From NCBI GenBank assembly GCA_963972255.1, contig CAXATO010000003.1, forward strand, positions 62,001 to 126,000: 64,000 nucleotides of DNA, in the 5' to 3' direction. Positions 15,334 through 23,622 of the stretch are shown here, piece after piece (position 1 is the stretch's first letter; the number at the start of each line of letters is the position of its first letter). The stretch comes from UBA1479 sp002706405. GTDB taxonomy: Bacteria; Pseudomonadota; Alphaproteobacteria; Rhodospirillales; Casp-alpha2. Below the pieces are notes generated by a model. That model saw only the letters and a program-made list of their open reading frames with translations. It was not told the origin of the DNA and ran no database searches. Both the position numbers and the translations under genes were made by a program.

Positions 15334-15350
15334 CCCCGGAAGGGGGGCTT
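15326..15350 (-). terminator. Intrinsic terminator of tRNA-Ser
   Basis: On the minus strand AAGCCCC (complement of 15344-15350) pairs with GGGGCTT (complement of 15331-15337) around a 6-base loop and is followed by seven T. It starts 8 bases after the tRNA 3' end. Confidence 0.85.
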
Positions 15351-15358
15351 GGGGCGAT

Positions 15359-15448
<90 letters not shown>

Positions 15449-15803
15449 TAAAGCCCTGAAAAATTGCGTCTTTTCAGAAGCCCGGCGGCGTCCGCCAAGA
15501 CGCCGCCCGATATGTCGAAACCATTCATGGTCCGGGAACGCCCCTTTATAGCCGCGAATTTTTCCCTGTCCACTGGTTCGTCACTGGCGTCGGGATCGGC
15601 GGCCGCCAGGGGGCGTTGCCGGGCGCGTCGCCGGGCGTGCCGGCCGCCGCCGCCGGGGATGCCCGGAACGCCCGTGTTTCCGCGCGTTTCCGCCATTGAC
15701 TTATGGTGTTTCGCGGCTATAGTGCCGCCCTTCTGCCGATCCATAAGGGGCGGCGGAATTAAAATAACCAAACAAGATCAACAATTAATAGGGTTCTGAA
15801 ACG
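15449..15803. other. Intergenic region between tRNA-Ser and rplU
   Basis: These 355 bases hold no gene. Close to the tRNA is a 7-bp hairpin ctgaaaa/ttttcag (15456-15462/15471-15477). The rest is GC-rich until the rplU promoter at 15696-15723 and an AT-rich leader of about 75 bases before rplU. Confidence 0.6.
15696..15723 (+). promoter_or_regulatory. Sigma-70-type promoter of rplU-rpmA
   Basis: TTGACT at 15696-15701 and TATAGT at 15718-15723 with a 16-base spacer. A transcript would start near 15730 and have a roughly 75-base leader before rplU. Confidence 0.75.
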
Positions 15804-16322
15804 ATGTACGCGGTTATCAAGACCGGCGGAAAGCAGTATCGAGTGACGTCCGGCGACGTCATTATCGTGGAAAAGCTGCTTGGTGAGCCGGGTGAAACGA
15901 TTGAAGTTGGCCAGGTGATGATGCTGGGCGAAGAGGGCAAGGCCCCCACGTTCGGCACCCCCGTGGTCGAAAAAGCGGCCGTGTTCGCCGAAGTGCTGGA
16001 ACAGCAGAAGGGCGACAAGGTTCTCATCTTCAAGAAGAAGCGGCGCCACAACTACCGCCGCCTCAAGGGCCATCGGCAGTTCGAGACGGTGCTGCGCATC
16101 CTGGATGTGAGCGCCACCGGCACCAAGCCGGCATCGGCCAAGAAGGCGGCGCCGAAGAAGGCCGACGCCGAGCCCAAGACCGACGCCAAGGCTGACGCCA
16201 AGCCGGCGAAAAAGGAATCCAAGCCAGCCGCCAAGAAGGCTGACGCCAAGCCGGCCGCGAAGAAGCCCGCGGCCAAGAAGGCCCCCGCCAAGAAAGCCGC
16301 CCCCAAGAAGGGCGAGGAATAA
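15804..16322 (+). CDS. rplU: 50S ribosomal protein L21
   Basis: Residues 1-102 are a normal L21 (MYAVIKTGGKQYRV at the start, KKKRRHNYRRLKGHRQ near residue 75), binding 23S rRNA in the large subunit. Residues 103-172 are an unusual tail of Lys/Ala/Pro repeats (AKKAAPKK, AKKADAKPAAKK). Such tails occur on L21 in some alphaproteobacteria and probably touch rRNA or stay flexible; this is inference. It is the first gene after a good promoter and is followed 13 bases later by rpmA. Confidence 0.97.
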   Translation: MYAVIKTGGKQYRVTSGDVIIVEKLLGEPGETIEVGQVMMLGEEGKAPTFGTPVVEKAAVFAEVLEQQKGDKVLIFKKKRRHNYRRLKGHRQFETVLRILDVSATGTKPASAKKAAPKKADAEPKTDAKADAKPAKKESKPAAKKADAKPAAKKPAAKKAPAKKAAPKKGEE

Positions 16323-16335
16323 GGAGTAGTCACCG

Positions 16336-16593
16336 ATGGCACATAAGAAATCCGGTGGTAGTTCACGTAACGGCCGCGATTCGGAAGGTCGCCGCCTGGG
16401 ATTGAAGAAGTCCGGCGGTCAGGCCGTCGAGGCCGGCAACATCATCGTGCGCCAGCGCGGCACCAAGTATCACCCCGGCGACAACGTCGGCATCGGCAAG
16501 GATCACACGATCTTCGCCACGACCGAAGGCCGGGTGAAGTTCGCGACCAAGGCCAAGGGCCGCACCTACATTTCGGTGGAGCCGTCCGTCTGA
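16336..16593 (+). CDS. rpmA: 50S ribosomal protein L27
   Basis: This 85-residue protein starts MAHKKSGGSSRNGRDSEG, the signature of L27, whose N-terminus reaches the peptidyl-transferase centre. There is no N-terminal extension needing cleavage. A Shine-Dalgarno-like AAGGAG ends 9 bases before the start. It is co-transcribed with rplU and followed by a strong terminator. Confidence 0.98.
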   Translation: MAHKKSGGSSRNGRDSEGRRLGLKKSGGQAVEAGNIIVRQRGTKYHPGDNVGIGKDHTIFATTEGRVKFATKAKGRTYISVEPSV

Positions 16594-16626
16594 CGGATTG
16601 AACGGCCATTCGCGATTTGAAATGCG

Positions 16627-16657
16627 CGGGGGAATGGCCAGCCATTCCCCCGTTTTT
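16627..16657 (+). terminator. Intrinsic terminator after rpmA
   Basis: CGGGGGAATGGC (16627-16638) and GCCATTCCCCCG (16641-16652) are perfectly complementary, followed by TTTTT. It separates the ribosomal-protein transcript from obgE, which must rely on read-through or its own promoter. Confidence 0.9.
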
Positions 16658-16687
16658 CGTGCCCGCGGTAAGGTGTAGATTCTCGTT

Positions 16688-17749
16688 ATGAAATTTCTCG
16701 ACGAAGCGAAGGTATTCGTGAAAAGCGGCGACGGCGGCAGCGGCTGCATGTCGTTCCGGCGCGAGAAGTATATCGAGTTCGGCGGCCCCGACGGCGGCGA
16801 CGGCGGGCGCGGCGGCGACGTCATCATCGAATGCGCCGACGGCCTGAACACGCTGATCGATTTCCGCTATCAGCAGCATTTCAAGGCCGGGCGCGGCAAC
16901 CACGGCATGGGCAAGAACCGCACCGGCGCCGGCGGCAAGGACATCGTGCTCAAGGTGCCCGTCGGCACCCAGATCCTCGACGACGACAAGGAAACCGTGC
17001 TGGCCGACATGACCCGCGTGGGTCAGCGCATCGTGCTGCTGAAGGGCGGCGACGGCGGGCTCGGCAACGCGCGGTTCAAGACATCGACCAACCAGGCCCC
17101 GCGCAAGACCATTCCCGGCTTCCCTGGCGAGGAACGCTGGATCTGGCTGCGCCTGAAACTGATCGCCGACGCCGGCCTGGTCGGCCTGCCCAACGCGGGC
17201 AAGTCGACTTTCCTGGCCGCCTCGTCGCGGGCCAAGCCCAAGATCGCCGGCTATCCCTTCACCACCCTGCATCCCAACCTGGGCGTGGTCATGGTCGACC
17301 AATGGTCCTTCGTCCTGGCTGATATTCCCGGCCTGATCGAAGGCGCCAGCGAGGGCGCCGGCCTGGGCACCCGCTTCCTCGGCCATATCGAGCGCTGCCG
17401 CGTGCTGCTGCATCTGGTCGACGGCACGCAGGAAAACGTCGCCGAGGCCTACCGCCAGGTCCGTCACGAAATGAAGGCCTATGGCGGCGGGCTCGCCGAC
17501 AAGACGGAAATCCTGGCGCTCAACAAATGCGACGCGCTGACCGACGACGAGATCAAGGCCCAGCGCAAGAAGCTGGCCCGGGCGGCCAAATGCAAGATGG
17601 CCGACGTGATGGTGGTCTCCGGCGTGTCCGGCAAGGGCGTGCCCGAGGTCCTGCGCGCCCTGGTGGCCGAGATCGGCGACGCCACGGTCGCGGAGAAAAC
17701 CGCCGACGCGGACGAAGGGACGACGGAGGAGGGGGCCTGGCGGCCATGA
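16688..17749 (+). CDS. obgE: GTPase Obg/CgtA
   Basis: A 353-residue protein with the glycine-rich Obg fold first (residues 1-158, many GGDGG turns such as KSGDGGSGCMSFRREKY). The GTPase domain follows, with P-loop GLPNAGKSTF near residue 167, switch region DIPGLIEGAS, NKCD near residue 280 and a final SGVSGKG. Obg acts late in 50S assembly and in growth control. The rplU-rpmA-obgE order is widely conserved. Its stop overlaps the proB start by 4 bases (ATGA). There is no extra C-terminal domain beyond a short acidic tail. Confidence 0.97.
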   Translation: MKFLDEAKVFVKSGDGGSGCMSFRREKYIEFGGPDGGDGGRGGDVIIECADGLNTLIDFRYQQHFKAGRGNHGMGKNRTGAGGKDIVLKVPVGTQILDDDKETVLADMTRVGQRIVLLKGGDGGLGNARFKTSTNQAPRKTIPGFPGEERWIWLRLKLIADAGLVGLPNAGKSTFLAASSRAKPKIAGYPFTTLHPNLGVVMVDQWSFVLADIPGLIEGASEGAGLGTRFLGHIERCRVLLHLVDGTQENVAEAYRQVRHEMKAYGGGLADKTEILALNKCDALTDDEIKAQRKKLARAAKCKMADVMVVSGVSGKGVPEVLRALVAEIGDATVAEKTADADEGTTEEGAWRP

Positions 17750-18873
17750 CCGGGACACCCGCTCTGACCGACGGCAAGCGGATCATCATCAAGATCGGCT
17801 CCGCCCTTCTGGTCGACAAGGAACGCGGCACCGTCAAGCGCAGCTGGCTGGAAACCCTGGCGGCGGACCTGATGACCCTGCGCGAACGCGGGCATGAGGT
17901 CCTGATCGTGTCCTCCGGTGCCATTGCCGTCGGCCGCCGCCATTTGGGCCTGCCCGCCCGCGGCAAGCTGAAGCTGGAAGAAAGCCAGGCCGCCGCCGCC
18001 GCCGGCATGGTCCGCCTGGCCCATGCCTATCAGGAGGTCCTGGGCGACTACGGCGTCACGGTGGCGCAAGTGCTGCTGACCCTGGACGATAGCGAAAACC
18101 GCCGCCGATATCTCAACGCGCGCAATACCATCGATCAGATCATCCGCTTAGGAGCCGTTCCCCTGATCAACGAGAACGATACCGTGGCGACGGACGAAAT
18201 CCGTTTCGGCGACAACGACCGCCTGGCGGCGCGCGTGGCGGCCATGGTGTCGGCCGATATCCTGGTGCTGCTGTCGTCGTCGGACGGGCTTTATGAAAGC
18301 GACCCGACACAGAACCCCGACGCCGTCCACGTGCCCTTGGTTACCCACGGTATCACGCCCGAGATCGAAGCCATGGCCGGCATCAACAAGACCGACGACG
18401 GGTCGGGCGGCATGGTGACCAAGCTGGTCGCGGCCCGCATGGCCATGGGTGCCGGTTGCCGCATGGTGATCGCCAATGGGATGGAAGATCATCCGCTGGC
18501 GCGCATGGAAGCCGGCGGCCGGGTCACCTGGTTCCTGCCCGACGCCACGCCGTTGACGGCGCGTAAGCAATGGATTTCCGGCTCGCTCAAGCCCGGCGGC
18601 GCTCTGGTGGTCGACGCCGGGGCAAGCCGTGCCCTGGCCCGGGGCAAGAGCCTGCTGCCGGCCGGGGTGGTGAAGGTCGAAGGCCGGTTCAAGCGCGGTG
18701 ACGCCGTGGCCGTGAAAAATCAGGCGGGAGAGCATCTGGGCCTGGGGTTGATTGCCTATTCGGCCCCCGACGCGCGCCGCATCGCGGGCGCAAAATCGAA
18801 GGAAATCGAGGCCATCCTGGGCTATCGTGGCCGCGACGAGATGATCCACCGTGACGATCTGGTGTTGGACTAA
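17746..18873 (+). CDS. proB: Glutamate 5-kinase
   Basis: Catalyses ATP-dependent phosphorylation of glutamate, the first step of proline synthesis. The 375-residue protein has an amino-acid kinase domain (IIIKIGSALLV near residue 13, SSGAIAVGRRHLG near 55, NENDTVATDEIRFGDND near 138, GSGGMVTKL near 220) and a C-terminal PUA domain from about residue 280 (ARGKSLLPAGVVKVEG). I chose the ATG that overlaps the obgE stop; the open frame extends further upstream only as an overlap with obgE. proA follows 41 bases later. Confidence 0.97.
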   Translation: MTGTPALTDGKRIIIKIGSALLVDKERGTVKRSWLETLAADLMTLRERGHEVLIVSSGAIAVGRRHLGLPARGKLKLEESQAAAAAGMVRLAHAYQEVLGDYGVTVAQVLLTLDDSENRRRYLNARNTIDQIIRLGAVPLINENDTVATDEIRFGDNDRLAARVAAMVSADILVLLSSSDGLYESDPTQNPDAVHVPLVTHGITPEIEAMAGINKTDDGSGGMVTKLVAARMAMGAGCRMVIANGMEDHPLARMEAGGRVTWFLPDATPLTARKQWISGSLKPGGALVVDAGASRALARGKSLLPAGVVKVEGRFKRGDAVAVKNQAGEHLGLGLIAYSAPDARRIAGAKSKEIEAILGYRGRDEMIHRDDLVLD

Positions 18874-18914
18874 GGCCCCGCACCCCCCATATCGCGCGTG
18901 GTGAGGAGAAAACG

Positions 18915-20186
18915 ATGACGAGCAAGACCGAGAACATCCCCGAGATGATGGCCGAGATCGGCCGCCGCGCCCGCGCCGCCCAGGCGAAGCTGGCGACGGC
19001 GCCGCGTGCCGCCAAGGACAAGGCCTTGACCGAGGCCGCCGCCAGTCTGCGCCGGCGCCAGAACCACATCCTCTCGGAAAACGCCAAGGACATGACCTTC
19101 GGCGAGGACAAGGGGCTGACCGGCTCGATGCTCGACCGCCTGCTGTTGAACGAGGACCGGGTCGAAGCCATGGCCAAGGGTCTGGAGGACATCGCCAAGC
19201 TGGATGACCCCGTCGGCACCACCCTGGCCGAATGGGATCGCCCCAACGGCCTGCATATCGAGCGCAGGCGCGTGCCGCTGGGGGTTATCGGGGTGATCTA
19301 CGAATCCCGGCCCAACGTGACGGCGGACGCGGGCGGGCTGTGCCTGAAGGCGGGCAATGCTTCGATCCTGCGCGGCGGCTCGGAAAGCTTTCATTCCTCG
19401 ACGGCGATCCTGGAAAGCCTGCGCGACGGCCTGAAGGCGGCCGACCTGCCCGAAGATGCGATCCAGACCGTGCCGACCCGCGACCGCGCGGCCGTCGGCG
19501 AAATGCTGCAGATGACCGATTACATCGACGTCATCGTGCCGCGCGGCGGCAAGTCCCTGATCGAGCGGGTCATCAAGGAAAGCAAGGTGCCCCTGTTCCA
19601 GCACCTGGAAGGGCTGTGCCATTCCTATGTCAACAAGGCCGCCGACCCGGCCATGGCGCGCGACGTGGTGGTCAACGCCAAGATGCGCCGCACGGGTATC
19701 TGCGGGGCGACGGAAAACATCCTGGTCGACCGCGATGCGGCCGCCGCCCTGCTGCCGGGCATTCTCGACGGCCTGGTCCAGGCCGGCTGCGAGGTACGCG
19801 GCGACGCGGACGTGCAGCAGATGGACGCCCGCGTGATCCCCGCCACGGACGACGACTGGGACACGGAATACCTCGACAGCATCGTCGCGGTGAAGCTGGT
19901 CGACGACATCGACGACGCTATCCGCTTTATCGGCACCCATGGCTCCGACCATACCGACGCCATCATCACCGGCGACGCGGCGGCGGCGGAAAAGTTCATC
20001 AACGAGGTCGATAGCGCCATCGTTCTGGTCAATGCCTCGACCCAGTTCGCCGACGGCGGCGAATTCGGCATGGGGGCGGAGATCGGCATTTCCACGGGCA
20101 AGCTGCACGCGCGCGGGCCGGTCGGCGTCGAACAACTGACCAGCTTCAAATATGTCGTCCGCGGCACGGGCCAGGTCCGGCCATAG
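18915..20186 (+). CDS. proA: Gamma-glutamyl phosphate reductase
   Basis: A 423-residue aldehyde-dehydrogenase-fold enzyme that makes glutamate-5-semialdehyde with NADPH. Characteristic stretches are GVIGVIYESRPNVT near residue 127, the catalytic Cys in HLEGLCHSYV near residue 235, and EFGMGAEIGISTGKLHARGP near the C-terminus. A Shine-Dalgarno-like GAGGAG stands 9 bases before the ATG. With proB upstream and proC elsewhere in this window (49.9-50.8 kb), the whole glutamate-to-proline route is present. Confidence 0.97.
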   Translation: MTSKTENIPEMMAEIGRRARAAQAKLATAPRAAKDKALTEAAASLRRRQNHILSENAKDMTFGEDKGLTGSMLDRLLLNEDRVEAMAKGLEDIAKLDDPVGTTLAEWDRPNGLHIERRRVPLGVIGVIYESRPNVTADAGGLCLKAGNASILRGGSESFHSSTAILESLRDGLKAADLPEDAIQTVPTRDRAAVGEMLQMTDYIDVIVPRGGKSLIERVIKESKVPLFQHLEGLCHSYVNKAADPAMARDVVVNAKMRRTGICGATENILVDRDAAAALLPGILDGLVQAGCEVRGDADVQQMDARVIPATDDDWDTEYLDSIVAVKLVDDIDDAIRFIGTHGSDHTDAIITGDAAAAEKFINEVDSAIVLVNASTQFADGGEFGMGAEIGISTGKLHARGPVGVEQLTSFKYVVRGTGQVRP

Positions 20187-20232
20187 CGCCTTCGGGCATT
20201 TCCCTCACATCTGACCCCCAGGCGGGCACCCC

Positions 20233-20829
20233 TTGAAACGGCATTTTCGGCGCATCGGCATTCTGGGCGGGTCCTTCAACCCCGCCCATCAGGGCCACCG
20301 GCACATCAGCCTGCAGGCGCTGAAGCGGCTGCGGCTGGATGAGGTGTGGTGGCTGGTCTCGCCGCAGAACCCGTTGAAGCCGCAGGCCGGCATGGCGCCC
20401 TTCGATGCGCGAATCGAAAGTGCGCAAATCGTCGCCGACCATCCCCGGATCCGCGTCACCGACGTGGAAAAGGACCTGGGGACCACCTATACCGCGGAAA
20501 CCTTGGCCAGATTGGTCAGGAGATTCTCAAATCACCGGTTTGTCTGGCTTATGGGCGCCGACAACCTGGCGCAGATTTCCCACTGGAATCGCTGGACGCA
20601 AATCTTTCAAACCGTGCCCGTTGCGGTTTTCGACCGTCCTTCCTATTCTCTAGAGGCGTTGTCGGGCAAGGCAGCGCGCCGGTTCCGCCGGGAACGCGTC
20701 AAGGAATCCCGGGCGGGTCGGCTGGCCGACATGCGTCCTCCGGCGTGGGTCTTCCTTCATACGCCCTTGAACGCGACCTCGGCCACGGCGCTCCGGGCGC
20801 GGGGTCTGTTCCGGCGTCCTGGCGGTTAA
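20233..20829 (+). CDS. nadD: Nicotinate-nucleotide adenylyltransferase
   Basis: A 198-residue nucleotidyltransferase that adenylylates nicotinate mononucleotide in NAD synthesis. The motif GILGGSFNPAHQGHRHI near residue 7 (the HxGH type) and MGADNLAQISHW near residue 105 are typical, as is the C-terminal SATALRARG replacing the usual SST-IR motif. The start is TTG at 20233, since no ATG lies in frame before the first motif. It is part of the proA-nadD-rsfS-rlmH run. Confidence 0.94.
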   Translation: MKRHFRRIGILGGSFNPAHQGHRHISLQALKRLRLDEVWWLVSPQNPLKPQAGMAPFDARIESAQIVADHPRIRVTDVEKDLGTTYTAETLARLVRRFSNHRFVWLMGADNLAQISHWNRWTQIFQTVPVAVFDRPSYSLEALSGKAARRFRRERVKESRAGRLADMRPPAWVFLHTPLNATSATALRARGLFRRPGG

Positions 20830-20859
20830 CTAAGCCGCTGGCAAGATTGCCGACGGTTC

Positions 20860-21264
20860 GTGCAACGAACGAAAAGGAAAAAGGCCATACCAAAAGCGAA
20901 ACCGATGCCGCTCACCGGCGATGACGTCTTGAAGCTGGTGACCGCATCCCTGGATGACGACAAGGCACTGGACCTGGCCGTCATCGACCTTCACGGCAAG
21001 ACCGATATCGCGGACCACATGGTCATTGCCAGCGGTACATCCGAGCGCCAAGTGGGCGCCATGGCCGACCACCTTCGGGAAAAACTCAAACAGAACGGGT
21101 TGAAGGGCATCAATGTCGAGGGCCTGACGCAATGCGATTGGGTGCTGATCGACGCCGGTGATGTCATCGTTCACCTGTTCCGTCCCGAAGTGCGGCAGTT
21201 CTACGGCCTGGAAAAGCTGTGGACCGGCGCGCCGGTTCACGACGCCTCCGCCGCGCCGGCCTGA
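20860..21264 (+). CDS. rsfS: Ribosome silencing factor RsfS
   Basis: Binds L14 and blocks subunit joining when nutrients are low. The protein contains LVTASLDDDKALDLAVIDL, then DHMVIASGTSERQVGAMAD and the end motif DWVLIDAGDVIVHLFRPEVRQFY, all standard for RsfS/Iojap. The start is uncertain: GTG at 20860 gives 134 residues with a basic N-terminus; ATG at 20905 gives 119, closer to the usual length. It sits between nadD and rlmH as in most proteobacteria. Confidence 0.94.
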   Translation: MQRTKRKKAIPKAKPMPLTGDDVLKLVTASLDDDKALDLAVIDLHGKTDIADHMVIASGTSERQVGAMADHLREKLKQNGLKGINVEGLTQCDWVLIDAGDVIVHLFRPEVRQFYGLEKLWTGAPVHDASAAPA

Positions 21265-21421
21265 AGTCAGGCTGACCGCTTCACACCCGGTCCCCCGGCA
21301 TAACGCCGGCGGGATGTAGGGACCGACGTATTCTCGACGGCAGCCGCTTTTTGTCCAAAGCTTGAAGCCTGCCTCCGGCAGGGCTGTTCGCGCCGTCGCC
21401 AAATCACGCTAATCTAGATCC

Positions 21422-21880
21422 ATGCGCATCACCATCATCGCCGTGGGCCGCCGCAAGCAAGGCCCCGAACAGGATTTGTTCGATCAGTACAAGGCACGCC
21501 TGCCCTGGCCGCTGGAGCTTAAGCTGGTCGAGGAAAAGAAGCCCCTTTCCGGCGACGCCCTGAAGGCGCGGGAAGCGGAATTGCTGCTGGCCGCAGCACC
21601 CGACGGCGCCACCCTGGTGGCGCTCGACGAACGGGGAACGTCCGATACCAGTCCCAAATTCGCTGAACGCTTAGGTGCCTGGCGGGACGACGGCGTGCGC
21701 GATCTGGTGTTCCTGATCGGCGGGGCTGACGGATTGGCGGCCGATCTGCGCAAGAAGGCGGGCTTCGTGATGGCCCTGGGCGCCCAGACCTGGCCGCACC
21801 AATTGGTCCCGGCGCTGCTCGCCGAACAGCTTTACCGGGGCCATGCGATCCTGACCGGGCACCCCTATCACCGGGTGTGA
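21422..21880 (+). CDS. rlmH: 23S rRNA (pseudouridine-1915-N3)-methyltransferase
   Basis: This 152-residue SPOUT methyltransferase modifies helix 69 of 23S rRNA. The C-terminal knot is clear: LIGGADGLAADLRKKAG near residue 98, GAQTWPHQLVPALLAEQLYR and the final GHPYHRV. The start MRITIIAVGRRKQGPE is typical. It follows rsfS after 157 bases, in which I see no convincing terminator. Confidence 0.97.
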   Translation: MRITIIAVGRRKQGPEQDLFDQYKARLPWPLELKLVEEKKPLSGDALKAREAELLLAAAPDGATLVALDERGTSDTSPKFAERLGAWRDDGVRDLVFLIGGADGLAADLRKKAGFVMALGAQTWPHQLVPALLAEQLYRGHAILTGHPYHRV

Positions 21881-22035
21881 GGCCCGTTTTCGCCCGAAGG
21901 CGACCGCGCCGCCAAGGCTACCATCCGGCGCGATCCTCTGGTAAAAGACGGCCTGAGGATCGGCGCCGTTGACGGCAGACCGAAAACACCCCATTTCAGC
22001 ACCCCGAATACCTGTTAAATCGTAAGAAGAGCGCC

Positions 22036-23613
22036 ATGTCCGAAGCGACCAAATACCCCCGGCCCGTCGTGTTGTGCATCCTGGATGGCTGGGGCGACCG
22101 CGAAGCGGCTCCCGACAACGCCATTTCCCTGGCCAAAACGCCGACCTGGGACCGGCTTGTCGCCGATTGCCCGCGTGCGCGCCTGGACGCCTCGGCCCAG
22201 GAAGTGGGCCTGCCCCAGGGCCAGATGGGCAATTCCGAGGTCGGGCATATGAACCTGGGCGCCGGGCGCGTGGTCATGCAGGATCTGCCGCGCATCGACG
22301 CGGCGGTGGCCGATGGCTCGCTGGCCAAAAATCCGGCGCTGGGCGCCTTCATCGACAGCCTCAAGGCCTCCGGCGGCGCCTGCCATTTGATGGGTCTGCT
22401 CAGCCCCGGCGGCGTCCACAGTCATCAGGACCACATGGTGGCCCTGGCCAAGACCGTGGCCAAGGCGGGCGTGCCCGTCGTCGTCCATGCCTTCCTCGAC
22501 GGCCGCGACACCCAACCCAAAGGGGCCAAGAGCTATATGGGCCGCTTCCTGACCGATCTCGACGCTTGCGAGGGCGTGTCCGTCGGCACGGTAACCGGGC
22601 GTTACTTCGCCATGGACCGGGACAAACGCTGGGACCGGGTTTCCAAGGCCTATGACGTCATGGTCCGGGCCGAAGGCGTGAATACATCCGACGATCCCGT
22701 GCGCGCGATCGAGGAATCCTACAACGTCGGCAAGACCGATGAATTCATGGAGCCCTGCGTGATCGGCGACTACGCGGGCATGGCCGATGGCGACGGCCTG
22801 CTGTGCGCCAATTTCCGCGCTGATCGGGCGCGGGAAATTCTTACGGCTTTGGTCGATCCCGGTTTCGACGGGTTCGCGCGGGCCAAGACCGTGAATTTCG
22901 CGGCCCGCCTGGGCATGGTGGAATACTCCAGCGATCTCAATGCCTTCCTGCCGGCCATGTTCCCCTCGGAAACCCTGTCGGGAATTCTGGGCGAGGTTGT
23001 GTCCAAGGCCAAGAAGACCCAGCTGCGCATCGCCGAGACGGAAAAATACGCGCATGTGACCTTCTTCCTGAACGGCGGCCGCGAGGACGTGTTCGACGGT
23101 GAGGAGCGCATCCTGGTGCCGTCGCCCAAGGTCGCGACCTATGACCTGCAGCCGGAAATGTCGGCGTCCAAGGTCACGGATGAACTGGTCCGTGTGATCG
23201 GCGAGGGTACGTTCGACCTGATCGTGGTCAACTACGCCAACGGCGACATGGTCGGCCATACGGGCGTGCTTGAAGCCGCCATGAAGGCGGCGGAAACCAT
23301 TGATGCCGCGCTGACCCGCCTGGAAAAGGCGGTGGTCGATGCCGGCGGCGTCATGCTGGTCACCGCCGACCACGGCAACTGCGAGCAGATGGCCGATCCC
23401 AAGAACCGCGGCCCCCATACGGCCCATACCCTGAATTTGGTGCCGGCGCTGCTGGTCAATGCCCCCGGCTGGGTCAACGGCCTGCATGACGGGCGGTTGG
23501 CCGATGTGGCGCCGACGCTGCTGCAACTCATGGGCCTGGAACAGCCGGCGGAAATGACCGGCCGGTCCCTGATCGACGGCAGCGCGGACGCGGCCCGCGC
23601 GGCGGCGGAGTAG
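22036..23613 (+). CDS. gpmI: 2,3-bisphosphoglycerate-independent phosphoglycerate mutase
   Basis: Interconverts 3- and 2-phosphoglycerate using two manganese ions. The 525-residue length is normal. The metal site begins in LDGWGDREAA and the phosphorylated serine is in QMGNSEVGHMNLGAGR near residue 65. The substrate-binding HSHQDHM and LDGRDTQP regions follow, and the second metal cluster is in TADHGNCEQM near residue 445, with HT in PHTAHTLNLVP. It lies just upstream of the envC-ctpA pair, a conserved alphaproteobacterial order. Confidence 0.97.
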   Translation: MSEATKYPRPVVLCILDGWGDREAAPDNAISLAKTPTWDRLVADCPRARLDASAQEVGLPQGQMGNSEVGHMNLGAGRVVMQDLPRIDAAVADGSLAKNPALGAFIDSLKASGGACHLMGLLSPGGVHSHQDHMVALAKTVAKAGVPVVVHAFLDGRDTQPKGAKSYMGRFLTDLDACEGVSVGTVTGRYFAMDRDKRWDRVSKAYDVMVRAEGVNTSDDPVRAIEESYNVGKTDEFMEPCVIGDYAGMADGDGLLCANFRADRAREILTALVDPGFDGFARAKTVNFAARLGMVEYSSDLNAFLPAMFPSETLSGILGEVVSKAKKTQLRIAETEKYAHVTFFLNGGREDVFDGEERILVPSPKVATYDLQPEMSASKVTDELVRVIGEGTFDLIVVNYANGDMVGHTGVLEAAMKAAETIDAALTRLEKAVVDAGGVMLVTADHGNCEQMADPKNRGPHTAHTLNLVPALLVNAPGWVNGLHDGRLADVAPTLLQLMGLEQPAEMTGRSLIDGSADAARAAAE

Positions 23614-23622
23614 GCGGGGCCC

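Noticed and set aside
20860..20904. Separate small gene before rsfS
   Set aside because: The 15 codons are in frame with rsfS and simply reflect an uncertain start choice.
22015..23526. 503-codon minus-strand frame
   Set aside because: Antisense to gpmI, which has an intact active site; a codon-bias shadow.
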